Notes: a model not told the origin generated them from the sequence alone. A stretch of DNA of 64,000 nt from Myxococcota bacterium (GCA_022842935.1 JALHOP010000003.1:372001-436000); one strand, 5' to 3'; numbered from the stretch's first letter, positions 1-8,561 are shown. Numbers and translations: made by a program.

Positions 1-117
1 GGCCGCTGGATCGAGGACATGGACGGTTACTACGCGAACATCGGCGTCGAGATGCCGAGCTCACCGACCTGGTCCGTCGTTGCTGACATGTTGCTGGCTG
101 CTAAGTTCTACGAGTGA
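1..117 (+). CDS. C-terminal fragment of an unrecognised protein
   Basis: An open frame enters from the left edge and stops with TGA at 115-117; 38 residues are visible, ending ...SVVADMLLAAKFYE. The fragment is too short to assign to a family. It converges on the immunity-type gene at 145-1170, with only 27 bases between the two stops. It could be another small immunity or toxin-island protein, but that is a guess from context alone. Confidence 0.5.
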   Translation, partial: GRWIEDMDGYYANIGVEMPSSPTWSVVADMLLAAKFYE

Positions 118-144
118 ACACGCGCTGCTGACGGCGCTGAACCC

Positions 145-1170
145 TCAGGGCTTGACCGCTAAAGCAAACTCTTTCATCGACTTCGCGAGTGTCATGAAGC
201 GTCGCGGCTGATAACCGATCTCGTGGGAGCGATAGACAACGGCGCCATCGTCATCGAGGTCGAGCAAGAAATGGTTACCCTCACCGTCGAAGCCAAAGAC
301 GCGATAGCGGTCAGGTTCGAAGCCTGGCCAGTCGTCTGGGTTGTCCTCGTAGGCGTCGAGCCAGCTTCCGTCGTCGCCGCGCCGGTAGGGGCAGCGGAGC
401 TTATCGCCCAAGTACGAACCATGGGCTGGCGCTAGCGCGAGCCACGCCGCTGCTTGCGCGGCGCTGGCACGTGGACGCGCGGGGGCGCTCGGGATCGTAA
501 GCTCGATGGTCTTACCCTTTTCGTGATGGTGCTCATAGAGCGCGCGCACGCGCTCGAAGAGCGGCGTGCCCTTCTTGTCGTTCTGCCAATCGGGGTGGTG
601 GTACAGCGGCTCGAGACGCACGCCCGAGAAAGCGTTCTTCGAGAGAGCCTCGGCGACGTCAAGGCGCATCATCACGAGGTCCTCGCCGTAGCGCGGCAAG
701 CGAAAGAGTGGTCGGTCCGGGTCGTGCGCGAACTCCAGGCGCTCGATGCTCTCGATCTCGTCGGGGTCGATGATGTCGTCGCGCACGGCACCAGAGGCCG
801 CTTCGTCGAGACACTCCGGGCGATTGAGGAAGTGCACCAGAAAATAAGCGACATCGAGCGGCTTACCATCGAGCTCGAGCGTGACTGGCAAGAACTCGAC
901 TTCGCTCGCGCTGGCGGCGATGAGCGCGTCCTTGAGGCGTGCCGAGACCACACGCGCGCGCGACGTATTCAAGAGCGAGTCGGCGAGGGCTGGCTTCTTG
1001 GGGTTGCCGTCTTCGAGAGTAACCTTGGCCCCTTGCCAGCGGTCCGCGAGCGACGCTCCGCTATCGAGCTCGTACATCGCCACCTCGCCGTGCGGCTCGA
1101 TGTCGTCGATCGCGTAGGTGCCGGTCGTGCTGGTCTGCATCCACCACACGTAGCGCTGGGATAGGTCCAT
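145..1170 (-). CDS. Two-part immunity protein: DUF1629 (Imm11-type) plus SMI1/KNR4-like C-terminus
   Basis: Predicted 341-residue cytoplasmic protein. About residues 70-200 carry the DUF1629/Imm11 pattern: a segment ending in VEFLPV, then YFLVHFLNRPECLDEAAS, then an IESIERL...FRLPRY block and a VxEALxxxxxSGVRLEPL end. The last 95 residues (GSYLGDKLRCPY..., then VFGFDGEGNHFLLDLDDDG, VVYRSHEIG and a final K-S-M-KEFAL) look like the C-terminal half of the SMI1/KNR4 (SUKH) fold. Both families are known as immunity proteins in polymorphic-toxin and contact-dependent systems; that this protein neutralises a toxin is inferred. I start it at ATG 1170, which has GGAG eight bases upstream, and not at the longer frame to 1224. 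No cognate toxin is visible in the window. Confidence 0.75.
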   Translation of the reverse strand: MDLSQRYVWWMQTSTTGTYAIDDIEPHGEVAMYELDSGASLADRWQGAKVTLEDGNPKKPALADSLLNTSRARVVSARLKDALIAASASEVEFLPVTLELDGKPLDVAYFLVHFLNRPECLDEAASGAVRDDIIDPDEIESIERLEFAHDPDRPLFRLPRYGEDLVMMRLDVAEALSKNAFSGVRLEPLYHHPDWQNDKKGTPLFERVRALYEHHHEKGKTIELTIPSAPARPRASAAQAAAWLALAPAHGSYLGDKLRCPYRRGDDGSWLDAYEDNPDDWPGFEPDRYRVFGFDGEGNHFLLDLDDDGAVVYRSHEIGYQPRRFMTLAKSMKEFALAVKP

Positions 1171-1284
1171 CAGAGCATCTCCGTTGTGGGACCGAGCGTT
1201 ACGCGAGCCCCCAAGGCGCGTCAATTGTTACAGGGTCCCCTTAGCAAGCTCGCACGATCAAGCCAGCCAGCAGGACTGTATCAC

Positions 1285-1296
1285 CCGCTATAGCGG
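1285..1296. repeat. 12-bp palindrome CCGCTATAGCGG
   Basis: Perfect palindrome between the stop of the 1297-1962 gene and the start side of the immunity gene. It matches the recurring motif CCGCTWWAGCGG seen also at 11759, 11867 and 40767. It has no T-tract and is not an obvious terminator. Confidence 0.5.
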
Positions 1297-1962
1297 CTAG
1301 GGGTGGGTCCTTAGGAACGAGCGCAGAGCCTCGTACGAGATGATGGGCTCAGCCGACGCCGCGTCGACGACCTGATAACTTCCTCGCGCTGGTGGGGACA
1401 TTGGGACCGCGGTGAGGCGGCCCAAATAGATCCGCCCATGCTGCGCCAATGCATCATTGACGTCGCCCGGGTTCAGGCATTGGCGGGTCGCGGGTTGCGG
1501 CCCCGGTGGTGCAGGTAGCTCTGTAGGCTCGACAGCGAAGCCCCAGCCGCTATCGCGGACACTCTCGGCGAGCTTGCGGAGGCGCGCGAGCTCGTCTTGC
1601 GGAGCCTGCGAGATTCGCTCGCGAAGGGCTGCGAGCCGCTGGGGGTCATCGTGCGCAAGCGGTTCCGCGTTTTCGTCCGGCGCGACGACCTCAGAGCCAG
1701 CTTGAAAGCTCTTGCGGCCGCCCGGCGCGAACGCGGCGATTCGCCCGGTGTGGAGCAGGACCGCGATCCCAGCGTGAACGGCGAGGGCAGAGGGCGTGAC
1801 CACGTAGGGCGGTGGCAGGGCTGCGCCGCGAGCGCGGTCAACCGAGCGGCGGCGGGCAGGCTTGAGCGCGGGCGCCTGAGCCTCGGGCAGAGCCGCCGGA
1901 GACGCGGGAGCGATCGGAAACGAAACCGCAGCGGCTTTGCCGCCTACGCCTTCGACGCTCAT
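1297..1962 (-). CDS. Unrecognised 221-residue leaderless protein
   Basis: No family recognised. Residues 1-55 are Ala/Pro-rich and probably disordered. Residues about 55-110 contain a short hydrophobic stretch (SALAVHAGIAVLLHTG) that is too short for a confident membrane helix. A charged helical part follows (LAALRERISQAPQDELARLRKLAESV), and the C-terminus ends ISYEALRSFLRTHP. There is no signal peptide. The Pro/Ala-rich start resembles that of the zincin-like protein at 61426-62286 and of several other orphan proteins here, which may be convergent composition. Start ATG at 1962 lacks a strong ribosome site. Confidence 0.6.
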   Translation of the reverse strand: MSVEGVGGKAAAVSFPIAPASPAALPEAQAPALKPARRRSVDRARGAALPPPYVVTPSALAVHAGIAVLLHTGRIAAFAPGGRKSFQAGSEVVAPDENAEPLAHDDPQRLAALRERISQAPQDELARLRKLAESVRDSGWGFAVEPTELPAPPGPQPATRQCLNPGDVNDALAQHGRIYLGRLTAVPMSPPARGSYQVVDAASAEPIISYEALRSFLRTHP

Positions 1963-2132
1963 CTCTGCACAACTCCGAGACTTTTCATGAAACTGTGGGA
2001 GTTATCGAGCCCGGTGCTGCCAAGTTGTCTAATCATGGCGGACCCGGTTTGTGTCATCTTGGCATTTTGCCAGGCAAATCAGGGGGCTTCACGCGTACGT
2101 GAGGATAAGGCCTGACGCTTCTTCATGGTCGG

Positions 2133-2789
2133 TCATCGTTTGCGTGCCTCTTTTGCCCCTCTGCCGCCTACGGATGGCCTCCCGTCCTTGCTTGGGACTG
2201 GACATCCCGCCACATGGTCGTCGACCATCCCCATCGCCTGCATGAAGGCGTAGGCGGTGGTTGGCCCAACGAAGCTAAAGCCCCGCTTCTTGAGCTCCTT
2301 CGAGAAGTGTCTCGACGCATCGCTGGTCGTATTGGCGCGCAGCTCGGCCAGGCCGAGGCGTCGATCGCGGGGCGGCGGCGCAAAGCTCCACACGAAGGCG
2401 TCGAAATCGCCCCTTCTAGGAAAGTGCACGAGAACACGCGAGGCGTTGTTGATGGTCGACTCGATCTTGCCGCGATGGCGAATGATGCCAGCATTGGCGA
2501 GCAAGCGCGTGACGTCGTTGGGGCCGAACGCCGCCACCTTCTTGGGCTCGAAGCCGGCAAAGGCGCGGCGGAAGTTGTCGCGCTTCTTGAGGACCGTGAG
2601 CCACGACAGGCCCGATTGAAATCCCTCGAGGCAAAGTTTTTCGAACAAGCGCGTGTCGGAGTGCACTGGAACGCCCCACTCAGCGTCGTGATAGTGGCGA
2701 TACAATGGGTCGTCCGAGCACCAGAAGCAGCGGACCACGCCGTCATCGTGGAGTCGCAAGCCGTCGGCGAGTTGTGCTGATTTGGCCAT
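2133..2789 (-). CDS. tag: DNA-3-methyladenine glycosylase I
   Basis: Base-excision repair enzyme removing 3-methyladenine from alkylated DNA. The 218-residue protein has the Tag signature near the N-terminus (RCFWCSDDPLYRHYHDAEWG), the helical core FEKLCLEGFQSGLSWLTVLKKR, and the late zinc-ligand region (MGMVDDHVAGCPV) that pairs with the early Cys and His in the family's zinc snap. Length fits the family (about 190 residues) plus a basic tail. The start ATG at 2789 gives a short leader before the conserved cysteine; no strong ribosome site is visible. It stands alone, transcribed away from the tRNA. Confidence 0.95.
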   Translation of the reverse strand: MAKSAQLADGLRLHDDGVVRCFWCSDDPLYRHYHDAEWGVPVHSDTRLFEKLCLEGFQSGLSWLTVLKKRDNFRRAFAGFEPKKVAAFGPNDVTRLLANAGIIRHRGKIESTINNASRVLVHFPRRGDFDAFVWSFAPPPRDRRLGLAELRANTTSDASRHFSKELKKRGFSFVGPTTAYAFMQAMGMVDDHVAGCPVPSKDGRPSVGGRGAKEARKR

Positions 2790-2880
2790 TGGCGGTTTTT
2801 TACACGAATGTGCGGGCTAGGTTACGGCCCTACGTTGCGGGAGCTTGCCCAAGGTGTTAGAGGCGGTGCGGCCCGAAACT

Positions 2881-2952
2881 GGGCCCATAGCTCAGCGGTA
2901 GAGCCGTCGGCTCATAACCGATAGGTCCCAGGTTCGATCCCTGGTGGGCCCA
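2881..2952 (+). tRNA. tRNA with CAU anticodon (Met, or Ile2 if lysidine-modified)
   Basis: A complete cloverleaf can be folded. The acceptor arms GGGCCCA and TGGGCCC pair perfectly, the D arm is GCTC...GAGC, and the anticodon stem GTCGG/CCGAT encloses the loop CTCATAA (anticodon CAT). The T arm CCAGG-TTCGATC-CCTGG is perfect. The discriminator is A and CCA is not encoded. Sequence alone does not let me separate elongator Met from the Ile tRNA read through lysidine; the initiator form is unlikely because the first acceptor pair is intact. It lies 25 bases upstream of the zinc-ribbon gene and may share its transcript. Confidence 0.93.
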
Positions 2953-2977
2953 TTCGACGTCCGGAGGGTTTCTCGGC

Positions 2978-3721
2978 GTGCTTCAGCAGATGCTCGATTT
3001 GTACGAAATTCAGAAGATCGACCTCGGGATCCGCGACGTGCAGAAGCGTCTCGACGAGATCCCTAAAGACCTCCGCCGACTCGAGTCCCAGACGGGCGAC
3101 CTAAAGAACGAAGTCGACAAGACCCGCCTCGAACGTGACGCGCTCCTTCGCGAGGTGAAGACCCTCGAAGAGAACGTCACCCTCGAGAACCAGAAGCTCA
3201 AGAAGTGGGAAGCGCGTCTCGCCGAGATCCGCAACCAACGCGAGTATCTGGCTCTCTCGCGCGAGATCGAGGGCGGCAAGCGCCAAAATCGCGAGTCTGA
3301 AGAGAAGGTGCAGGAGCTCAAGAAGCGCCTCGCCGAGCTCGAAAAGAAGCTGGGCGATATGCAAACCCAGGTGAGCACCCGCGAGGGCGAAGCCACGAGC
3401 GAGCGCACCAAGGTCGATACCGACGTCAACGCCGTCAAAGAGAAGCTCGCGAGCGAGACCCAGCGTCGTGACGAGCTGCTCCCCAAGATCCCGCGGCCGC
3501 TGCTCGCCAAGTACGACTCAATCAGGGCCAAGCGCCTTGGAATCGGCATCGTCCCGGTGGTCGGTGGCCTGTGTCAGGGCTGCAACATGCGAATCCCTCC
3601 GCAGCTCTTCAACATTCTGCAACGCGGCCAGACCGTCGAGCAGTGCCCCAGCTGCCAGCGCATCATTTTCTGGGACAAACTCCTCGCCAACGGTGGCACC
3701 GCTGCCGCTCCGGCGAGCTAG
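2978..3721 (+). CDS. Coiled-coil protein with C-terminal C4 zinc ribbon (zf-RING_7 / DUF164 family)
   Basis: 247 residues. Residues 5-170 form an almost unbroken heptad-rich antiparallel coiled coil. About residues 190-235 carry a four-cysteine zinc ribbon: GLCQGCNMRIPPQ, then VEQCPSCQRIIFW. This is the architecture of the HP0958-like family, whose members have been tied to RNA binding, flagellar gene control and cell envelope or division roles in different bacteria; no specific role can be read here. Start GTG 2978 is supported by GGAGG ten bases upstream. The RNase HI-like gene follows after 17 bases, an arrangement I take as an operon. Confidence 0.88.
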   Translation: MLQQMLDLYEIQKIDLGIRDVQKRLDEIPKDLRRLESQTGDLKNEVDKTRLERDALLREVKTLEENVTLENQKLKKWEARLAEIRNQREYLALSREIEGGKRQNRESEEKVQELKKRLAELEKKLGDMQTQVSTREGEATSERTKVDTDVNAVKEKLASETQRRDELLPKIPRPLLAKYDSIRAKRLGIGIVPVVGGLCQGCNMRIPPQLFNILQRGQTVEQCPSCQRIIFWDKLLANGGTAAAPAS

Positions 3722-3738
3722 CGAGAGGCGACCCGCCC

Positions 3739-4377
3739 ATGTCGTCACGCCGCCGCCGCGATCCCGATCCGCTCGAGCTCATCACGTTCATCGCCGATCA
3801 CGAGTCGCTGACTCTGTCGCGTGACGAGTTCTCCGGAGTGACCGAGGAGCGGCTGCGTTCTATCTTGCGTGCCTTCGTGTCAGAAGTGACTGGTGTTCCG
3901 CCAAAGCGGACGAATCTCGCGGCCGCCACAGTGGCCGCCAAGAACGAGCCCAAGAAAGCAGCGAACCGCGTCGTGCTATTCACCGACGGTGCCTCACGCG
4001 GTAATCCCGGCCCCGCCGGTGCCGGTTGGGTCATCCAGGACGAATCGGGTGAAATGCTCGGGAAGGGTTCTGCCTTTCTCGGGCGGCGCACCAACAACGA
4101 AGCCGAATACGAGGCGGTGATCCGCGGCCTGCACGCGTGCCTCGAGGCAGGAGCCAACGAGGTCTATTTGCGCAGCGACAGCGAGCTGCTCGTCAAACAG
4201 ATCAACGGCACCTATCGCGTCAAAGAAGATCGCTTGCAGGCGCTCTATCACCAGGCTCGCGAGAAGCTGCAGAAGTTCCGCCGCTTCGACGTCAAGCATG
4301 TGCCGCGTGAGCAGAACTCCGCGGCCGACGCTCAGGCGAACCTCGCCATTGACCAGGGTCCCTCGATCGCCGTCTAG
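3739..4377 (+). CDS. Ribonuclease HI family protein with N-terminal extension
   Basis: 212 residues. The C-terminal 135 residues are an RNase H fold of the RVT_3 type: VLFTDGASRGNPGPAGAGWV supplies the first Asp, NNEAEYEAVIRGL the Glu, VYLRSDSELLVKQI the second Asp, and VPREQNSAADAQAN the last Asp, so the metal-binding acidic residues look intact. The enzyme would cut RNA in RNA-DNA hybrids. Residues 1-70 are a charged extension (ELITFIADHESLTLSRDEF...) not found in classical RnhA. Start ATG 3739 has GAGAGG about ten bases upstream. It follows the zinc-ribbon gene closely, a pairing that may be functional. Confidence 0.85.
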   Translation: MSSRRRRDPDPLELITFIADHESLTLSRDEFSGVTEERLRSILRAFVSEVTGVPPKRTNLAAATVAAKNEPKKAANRVVLFTDGASRGNPGPAGAGWVIQDESGEMLGKGSAFLGRRTNNEAEYEAVIRGLHACLEAGANEVYLRSDSELLVKQINGTYRVKEDRLQALYHQAREKLQKFRRFDVKHVPREQNSAADAQANLAIDQGPSIAV

Positions 4378-4480
4378 GGCGTAGCGCTGAGACGCCTGCG
4401 TTGAGGACAGCTTCGAAAATCTCTGACAAGGGCCACGCCGCTCTTGCGAGCTCCCGGCTGGCGCGGCTTACTCGGGCGAA

Positions 4481-5026
4481 ATGCATCCCTTCAAACGCGT
4501 TATTGTCTCGGAGGGCAGCTTCGCGAGCGCTGATCCGCACGACCTGGTTCAGTCGAACGTGTCGGTGATCAACCTTCTCCAAGATGAAAACTTTCCGCTG
4601 GACCTCTGCGCGAAGGAAGCACTCCAAAGCTACGGGGTCGACTTCTACCGAGCGCAGCTGGCGAATGGCGGCTTCTCGCAATTCGTCTACAACTCTCGAC
4701 TCGCACCCGCGATCGTCGACGCCGTGAGCGCTGGATTGGCGGCCATGGGAGCACAGCGCCACGAGCTCCTCTTCAGGGAGCTTCTTAGCCGGGCACGGGC
4801 GCTTGCTCCAGGCCGGCTCGAGGACTTCTACGCGTCGGCGTACTTCGGCCACAACCCGACGCGAGACTTGCTGAACGACGCGCGCACCACCGCGGCCCTG
4901 CGCGAGGAAGATCTCGTCATGGCAAACCACGCGTACTTGCGAAGTCTGCCGCTGCAGGTTCTTCCGATCGAAGAAATGTTCACCGAGATCGAGCTCCACC
5001 TAGGACATGCCGTCGCACGCAGCTAG
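4481..5026 (+). CDS. DMP19 / DUF4375 family protein
   Basis: 181 residues. The centre carries the family signature, a Tyr-x-x-x-Leu-x-NGGFSQFVYNSRL block followed by a helix with AGLAAMGAQRHELLFRELL. Members include the neisserial DNA mimic DMP19 and many uncharacterised proteins found near toxin-immunity or defence genes. The sequence is moderately acidic, as expected of a DNA mimic, but no partner repressor is nearby and the function is not established. Start ATG 4481 is near the first conserved helix; the ribosome site is weak. The gene stands alone and converges on the LysR gene. Confidence 0.72.
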   Translation: MHPFKRVIVSEGSFASADPHDLVQSNVSVINLLQDENFPLDLCAKEALQSYGVDFYRAQLANGGFSQFVYNSRLAPAIVDAVSAGLAAMGAQRHELLFRELLSRARALAPGRLEDFYASAYFGHNPTRDLLNDARTTAALREEDLVMANHAYLRSLPLQVLPIEEMFTEIELHLGHAVARS

Positions 5027-5109
5027 GCCGTCCCCCAGCTCACGCGACGGTCCTGAGCCGAAGCGCTGAATCGCGAAGACACCCCCGACGAGCGCCTCAT
5101 GGACGTGCA

Positions 5110-6012
5110 TTAGTCGTGGTCAAGCCTCGCTGCGGCCTGCGCAACCTGGGCCCTCAGAAGCTCGTGTGCTGGGTCGGTGTCGTTGCGTTCATGCCACAAC
5201 ATCGCCACGCGAAAGCCGGGTAGCGTCAGGGGCGGAGGCATGAGCACCAAGGGCAGGCGCCCGACGAAAACGCGCGCGATGCGTGACGCGAGCGTGATGA
5301 TGAGGTCGGTCTGTGCCACCACCTGCGGTGCCACCAGGAAGTTCTGCGTCGCAAAGGCGATGTGACGCGAACGACCCAGCGCGGCGAGAGCGTCGTCGAC
5401 CACACCACCTGGACGACCGCCTGGGGCGATGAATGCGTGATTCGCTGCCGCGTAACGGGCGACTGTAAGTTTCCGCCGCGCTAGTGGGTGACCTTTGCGC
5501 ATCACGACCACGAAATCGTCTCGCCATAGGTCGGCGATGCGAATGCCAGCGCGGACGCCGTAGAGCTCGGGCGGTGCGATCACCAAATCGAGCTTTCCGC
5601 TCGCGAGCGCTAGGCCCTCGTCCGCTGGAGCGGACTTGGCCCAGACGTCCATCTTGGGGCCAGCTACGGCGAGCCTCGCCATCAGCGCCGGCATGATGAT
5701 GTGTTCGGCGTAGTCGCTCGCGCCGAGCTGGAATGTGCGGCGGGTTGTCAGCGGATCGAAGGCAGCGGGCGCGAATAGGGTGCTCTCGATGGATGTGAGT
5801 GCCGAGGCGAGCGCGCCAGCCATTGCCTCTGCCCGAGCCGTGGGAGCAAGCCCTCCCGGCGTTCGTACGAAGAGCGGGTCACCCAGCAGCTCGCGCAGTC
5901 GTGCCAGCGCGTGGCTGGTCGCCGACTGCGAGAGGGCAAGACGCTTGCCCGCGCGCGAAACGCTTCGCTCTTCGAGCAGCACGTGAAGGACCAGGGCGAG
6001 GTTCAGGTCCAT
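5110..6012 (-). CDS. LysR-type transcriptional regulator
   Basis: 300 residues. The N-terminal winged helix-turn-helix spans about residues 1-60 (MDLNLALVLHVLLEERSVS, SQSATSHALARLRELLGDPLF), with the periplasmic-binding-like effector domain after about residue 90 (TFQLGASDYAEHIIMPALM...). I choose ATG 6012 because the conserved LysR start begins exactly at MDLN; the longer frame to 6096 would read through the operator. It is divergent from the NmrA-like oxidoreductase gene at 6113. This is the classic layout in which the regulator controls its neighbour and itself. The inducer is unknown. Confidence 0.92.
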   Translation of the reverse strand: MDLNLALVLHVLLEERSVSRAGKRLALSQSATSHALARLRELLGDPLFVRTPGGLAPTARAEAMAGALASALTSIESTLFAPAAFDPLTTRRTFQLGASDYAEHIIMPALMARLAVAGPKMDVWAKSAPADEGLALASGKLDLVIAPPELYGVRAGIRIADLWRDDFVVVMRKGHPLARRKLTVARYAAANHAFIAPGGRPGGVVDDALAALGRSRHIAFATQNFLVAPQVVAQTDLIITLASRIARVFVGRLPLVLMPPPLTLPGFRVAMLWHERNDTDPAHELLRAQVAQAAARLDHD

Positions 6013-6021
6013 GCCTTGAAT

Positions 6022-6036
6022 ATGCATGCGGTGCAT
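6022..6036. promoter_or_regulatory. Probable LysR operator in the divergent promoter
   Basis: Perfect inverted repeat ATGCA-N5-TGCAT containing the LysR T-N11-A pattern (T6023 to A6035). It lies ten bases upstream of the regulator start codon and about 80 bases before the divergent gene. Position and shape fit an autoregulatory LysR site; binding is inferred. Confidence 0.6.
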
Positions 6037-6112
6037 GATGCTCATAAGAACATTGCACTGGCTACATGCTGAGTGGGGGCTTAAGTTTCCCCGCACTCAC
6101 AAGGAGAGCAGC

Positions 6113-6970
6113 ATGACATTCGCAATCGCTGGGACCTCGGGACGCACGGGACACATTATCGCGGAGGCACTCCTCGCGGCCGGCAAGAAGGTGCGCGTCA
6201 TCGTTCGCGATGCCGACAAGGGCGAAGCCTGGGTGCGACGCGGTGCCGAGGTCGCGGTCGCCGACCTCGCGGACGCTCCGCGACTCAAGAAGGCACTTCA
6301 GGGCGCAACGGGCGCTTATTTGCTGGTGCCGCCGTCTTTCACGGACGCGTACCGCGCACAGCAAGACACGGTGTCGCGGGCGCTTGCCGCCGCGCTCACG
6401 GAGACACCAGTTGCGCACGTCGTGTTGCTGTCCTCGATTGGCGCCCAACACGCGCGTGGAACCGGTCCCATCGCGGGCCTGCACCTCACCGAGGCCCTAC
6501 TCTCGAAGATCCCCGGTGTGACACTCACCGCACTGCGTGCCGCCTATTTCATCGAGAACATCGCCGCGTCGGTGAGCACGGTTCGCGAGAATGGCATCTT
6601 GCCGTCCTTCTTCCCCGCCGAGCTACGCTTTGCGATGACCAACACGGTCGACATCGGTAAGGTGGCGACGCGTCTGTTGCTCGAGCCGTCGACCAGGTCG
6701 CGCGTCGTCGAGCTGGGTACCGAACGCTCCTTCGACGACCTCGCGCGGGCGCTAAGCCGCATCACCGGCAAGCAAGTGACCGTACAAGAGGCGCCGCTAT
6801 CAGCGATGGTGCAGACGCTGACCGGTTTTGGCTTCCCACGCGGCCTCGCCGAGCTCTACGAGGAGATGACCGGCGCGATCCGATCGGGTCATGTTCGCTT
6901 CGACGGACATGAGCGCGTCGAAGACGCAGAGCCACTCGAGCGCACATTGAATCGATTGCTGGCGGGTTAG
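6113..6970 (+). CDS. NmrA-like NAD(P)-binding oxidoreductase (atypical SDR)
   Basis: 285 residues. The N-terminus has the Rossmann dinucleotide loop FAIAGTSGRTGHIIAEALL (G-x-x-G-x-x-G type), then strand-helix units with VRVIVRD, AYLLVPPSF and HVVLLSSIGAQ. The usual SDR Tyr-x-x-x-Lys pair is not obvious, as in NmrA/QOR2 relatives, which act as redox sensors or quinone-type reductases. Start ATG 6113 has a strong AAGGAG seven bases upstream. The LysR gene lies divergently beside it and probably controls it. Confidence 0.88.
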   Translation: MTFAIAGTSGRTGHIIAEALLAAGKKVRVIVRDADKGEAWVRRGAEVAVADLADAPRLKKALQGATGAYLLVPPSFTDAYRAQQDTVSRALAAALTETPVAHVVLLSSIGAQHARGTGPIAGLHLTEALLSKIPGVTLTALRAAYFIENIAASVSTVRENGILPSFFPAELRFAMTNTVDIGKVATRLLLEPSTRSRVVELGTERSFDDLARALSRITGKQVTVQEAPLSAMVQTLTGFGFPRGLAELYEEMTGAIRSGHVRFDGHERVEDAEPLERTLNRLLAG

Positions 6971-6992
6971 CCCAGCGCTCGAGCAGACGTGC

Positions 6993-8561
6993 TCAAAGTG
7001 CGAGGTTCATTGCGAACGTCCCGGCGAGTTGCCCCGTCGCCTTTGCCGTGCCGACCTGCGCTTCCATGGGCAGGTCGCACGTGATGGTCGCCGAACCACC
7101 GGCCTCGGCAGACTCCGCTTTGGCGTTGACTGCAACGCTGCCCGTCTTCAGCGCAAATTTCGCACCGCCGAGGTCGAGCTGGCCGCCTTCGACCTTTAAA
7201 TCGAGCGAGCCGTCGGCGCCGCGAACCACGACGCCGGTCTTACCCACGCCGAGCTCGGCCAGCTTGAAGGTCGCACTCGAGGGGTTACCGAGCGCCAAGG
7301 TGAAGCGCGGGCTCGCGGCGGCAGCGTCGTTCAAGCCGAGCTTCGCCTCGACGTTGTTGGCGGTGACGGTCAGCGAGCCATCTTTTGCGAACGATAGCTT
7401 GAGGCTTGCTGCGATCGCGGCGCTCGTCTTTGCGTCGATCGCGAGCTCGTCGCCCACGAAGACCGACAGCTGACCGGCGATGGCGCGGCAGATGTGGAGG
7501 TCGCCCGCGTCGACGACCAAGCGCTTGTCGCGATAGGCGATCGCCATGCCGTTGGCTGCGACCGCGTTTTCGGTTGGCTTGAGCGCGATGGTCGCGGCGA
7601 TCGATGCGTCGAGGCTGCCCGAAGTGCTGCCGACGAGGGCATCGCCCGCATCACGCGCGATCTCACCCGCGAGCTTCAAGGTGCCTCGTCCCGCAGGTGA
7701 CTGAATCTCGGCGCCGTCACTACCCACGTGAATGGTCTCCGACGACCCGTTGAGCTCGAGCTTGAAGTCCGCTTTTTCGATCATGCCGCCGATCGCGGCT
7801 ACGAGCTGGCGGGGGTCCATGGTCGGAAGCTTCGGGAGGCCCGACGGTCTGCCCGGCCCGACGAAGCGGCTGAGGTGCAGGTCGTAGCGCGGCAGCGCTT
7901 TCTTGGGGATCGCGTTTTCGAGCGGGCTCTCGCCATTCGAGAGGATCGACGGCTTCTTCAAGATGCCGTACGGTTGAAGGACGCCCGACGCGTCGATGCC
8001 GAGACGCTGCACTTTGACGGTTAAGGCGCCGTTCACGAGGCCGCCCACCAAGCCGCCACCGATGAACAGACCAGGATTGAGCATCTCGAGGTGCTTGCCG
8101 TTGAAATCGATGTTGACCTCGGAGAGCAAGAGGCCCTCCGGTGTCGACTTGAGCGTGGCAGTCAGAGTCGCCATGACGCCCTTGGGGACGCTGAGCTGGA
8201 TGGGCTCGGCCTTGCCGACGTCGAGTGAGACGGTGCCCGGCCGCAGCGGGATATTGGCGGTAAGCTTGCCGCCACTCACGCTGTTCTGAGCCATCTCGCA
8301 GAGGCTGACTGCGTCGACGGTGACGAACGCGGGCTTCATCGAAGCCTTCAGCGTGCTCGGGTGCCGGGCGGTCGCGCCGGGGGCGACGACGCGTTCTTCG
8401 GCGGCGAAGCGGGCGAGCTCGGCACCGGCGGTTGGGGCCCCGGGTGGACTCGTCTCGACGCGTGGTGCCGGCGGGGCGGCGTCCTTGATTAGCGGCAGGT
8501 CGCCGGGTGCTGGAGCGGTGCCGTCTGCAGGGCGAAGAGTTCCCGAAGTTCGCATCGCCAT
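6993..8561 (-). CDS. Large beta-rich protein of unknown function, 522 residues
   Basis: Not recognised. Residues 1-65 are Pro/Ala-rich and disordered. From about residue 75 the chain is a long run of short alternating amphipathic strands with Gly/Asp turns (LTANIPLRPGTVSLDVG, LKLELNG-type segments and GGQLDLGGAKFALKTGSVAVNAKA), the pattern of beta-helical or AsmA/TamB-like lipid-transfer and adhesin domains. There is no signal peptide or membrane helix, apart from a Gly-rich stretch GLFIGGGLVGGLVNGAL near residue 165. Single cysteines are few. An ATG two codons downstream (8555) is an alternative start. It converges on the NmrA-like gene and lies just downstream of the sulfotransferase, in the same direction. 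Confidence 0.62.
   Translation of the reverse strand: MAMRTSGTLRPADGTAPAPGDLPLIKDAAPPAPRVETSPPGAPTAGAELARFAAEERVVAPGATARHPSTLKASMKPAFVTVDAVSLCEMAQNSVSGGKLTANIPLRPGTVSLDVGKAEPIQLSVPKGVMATLTATLKSTPEGLLLSEVNIDFNGKHLEMLNPGLFIGGGLVGGLVNGALTVKVQRLGIDASGVLQPYGILKKPSILSNGESPLENAIPKKALPRYDLHLSRFVGPGRPSGLPKLPTMDPRQLVAAIGGMIEKADFKLELNGSSETIHVGSDGAEIQSPAGRGTLKLAGEIARDAGDALVGSTSGSLDASIAATIALKPTENAVAANGMAIAYRDKRLVVDAGDLHICRAIAGQLSVFVGDELAIDAKTSAAIAASLKLSFAKDGSLTVTANNVEAKLGLNDAAAASPRFTLALGNPSSATFKLAELGVGKTGVVVRGADGSLDLKVEGGQLDLGGAKFALKTGSVAVNAKAESAEAGGSATITCDLPMEAQVGTAKATGQLAGTFAMNLAL

Noticed and set aside
2060-2072. Short inverted repeat TGGCA-TTT-TGCCA downstream of tag
   Set aside because: Only a five-base stem with no T-run on the relevant strand; not enough to call a terminator or operator.
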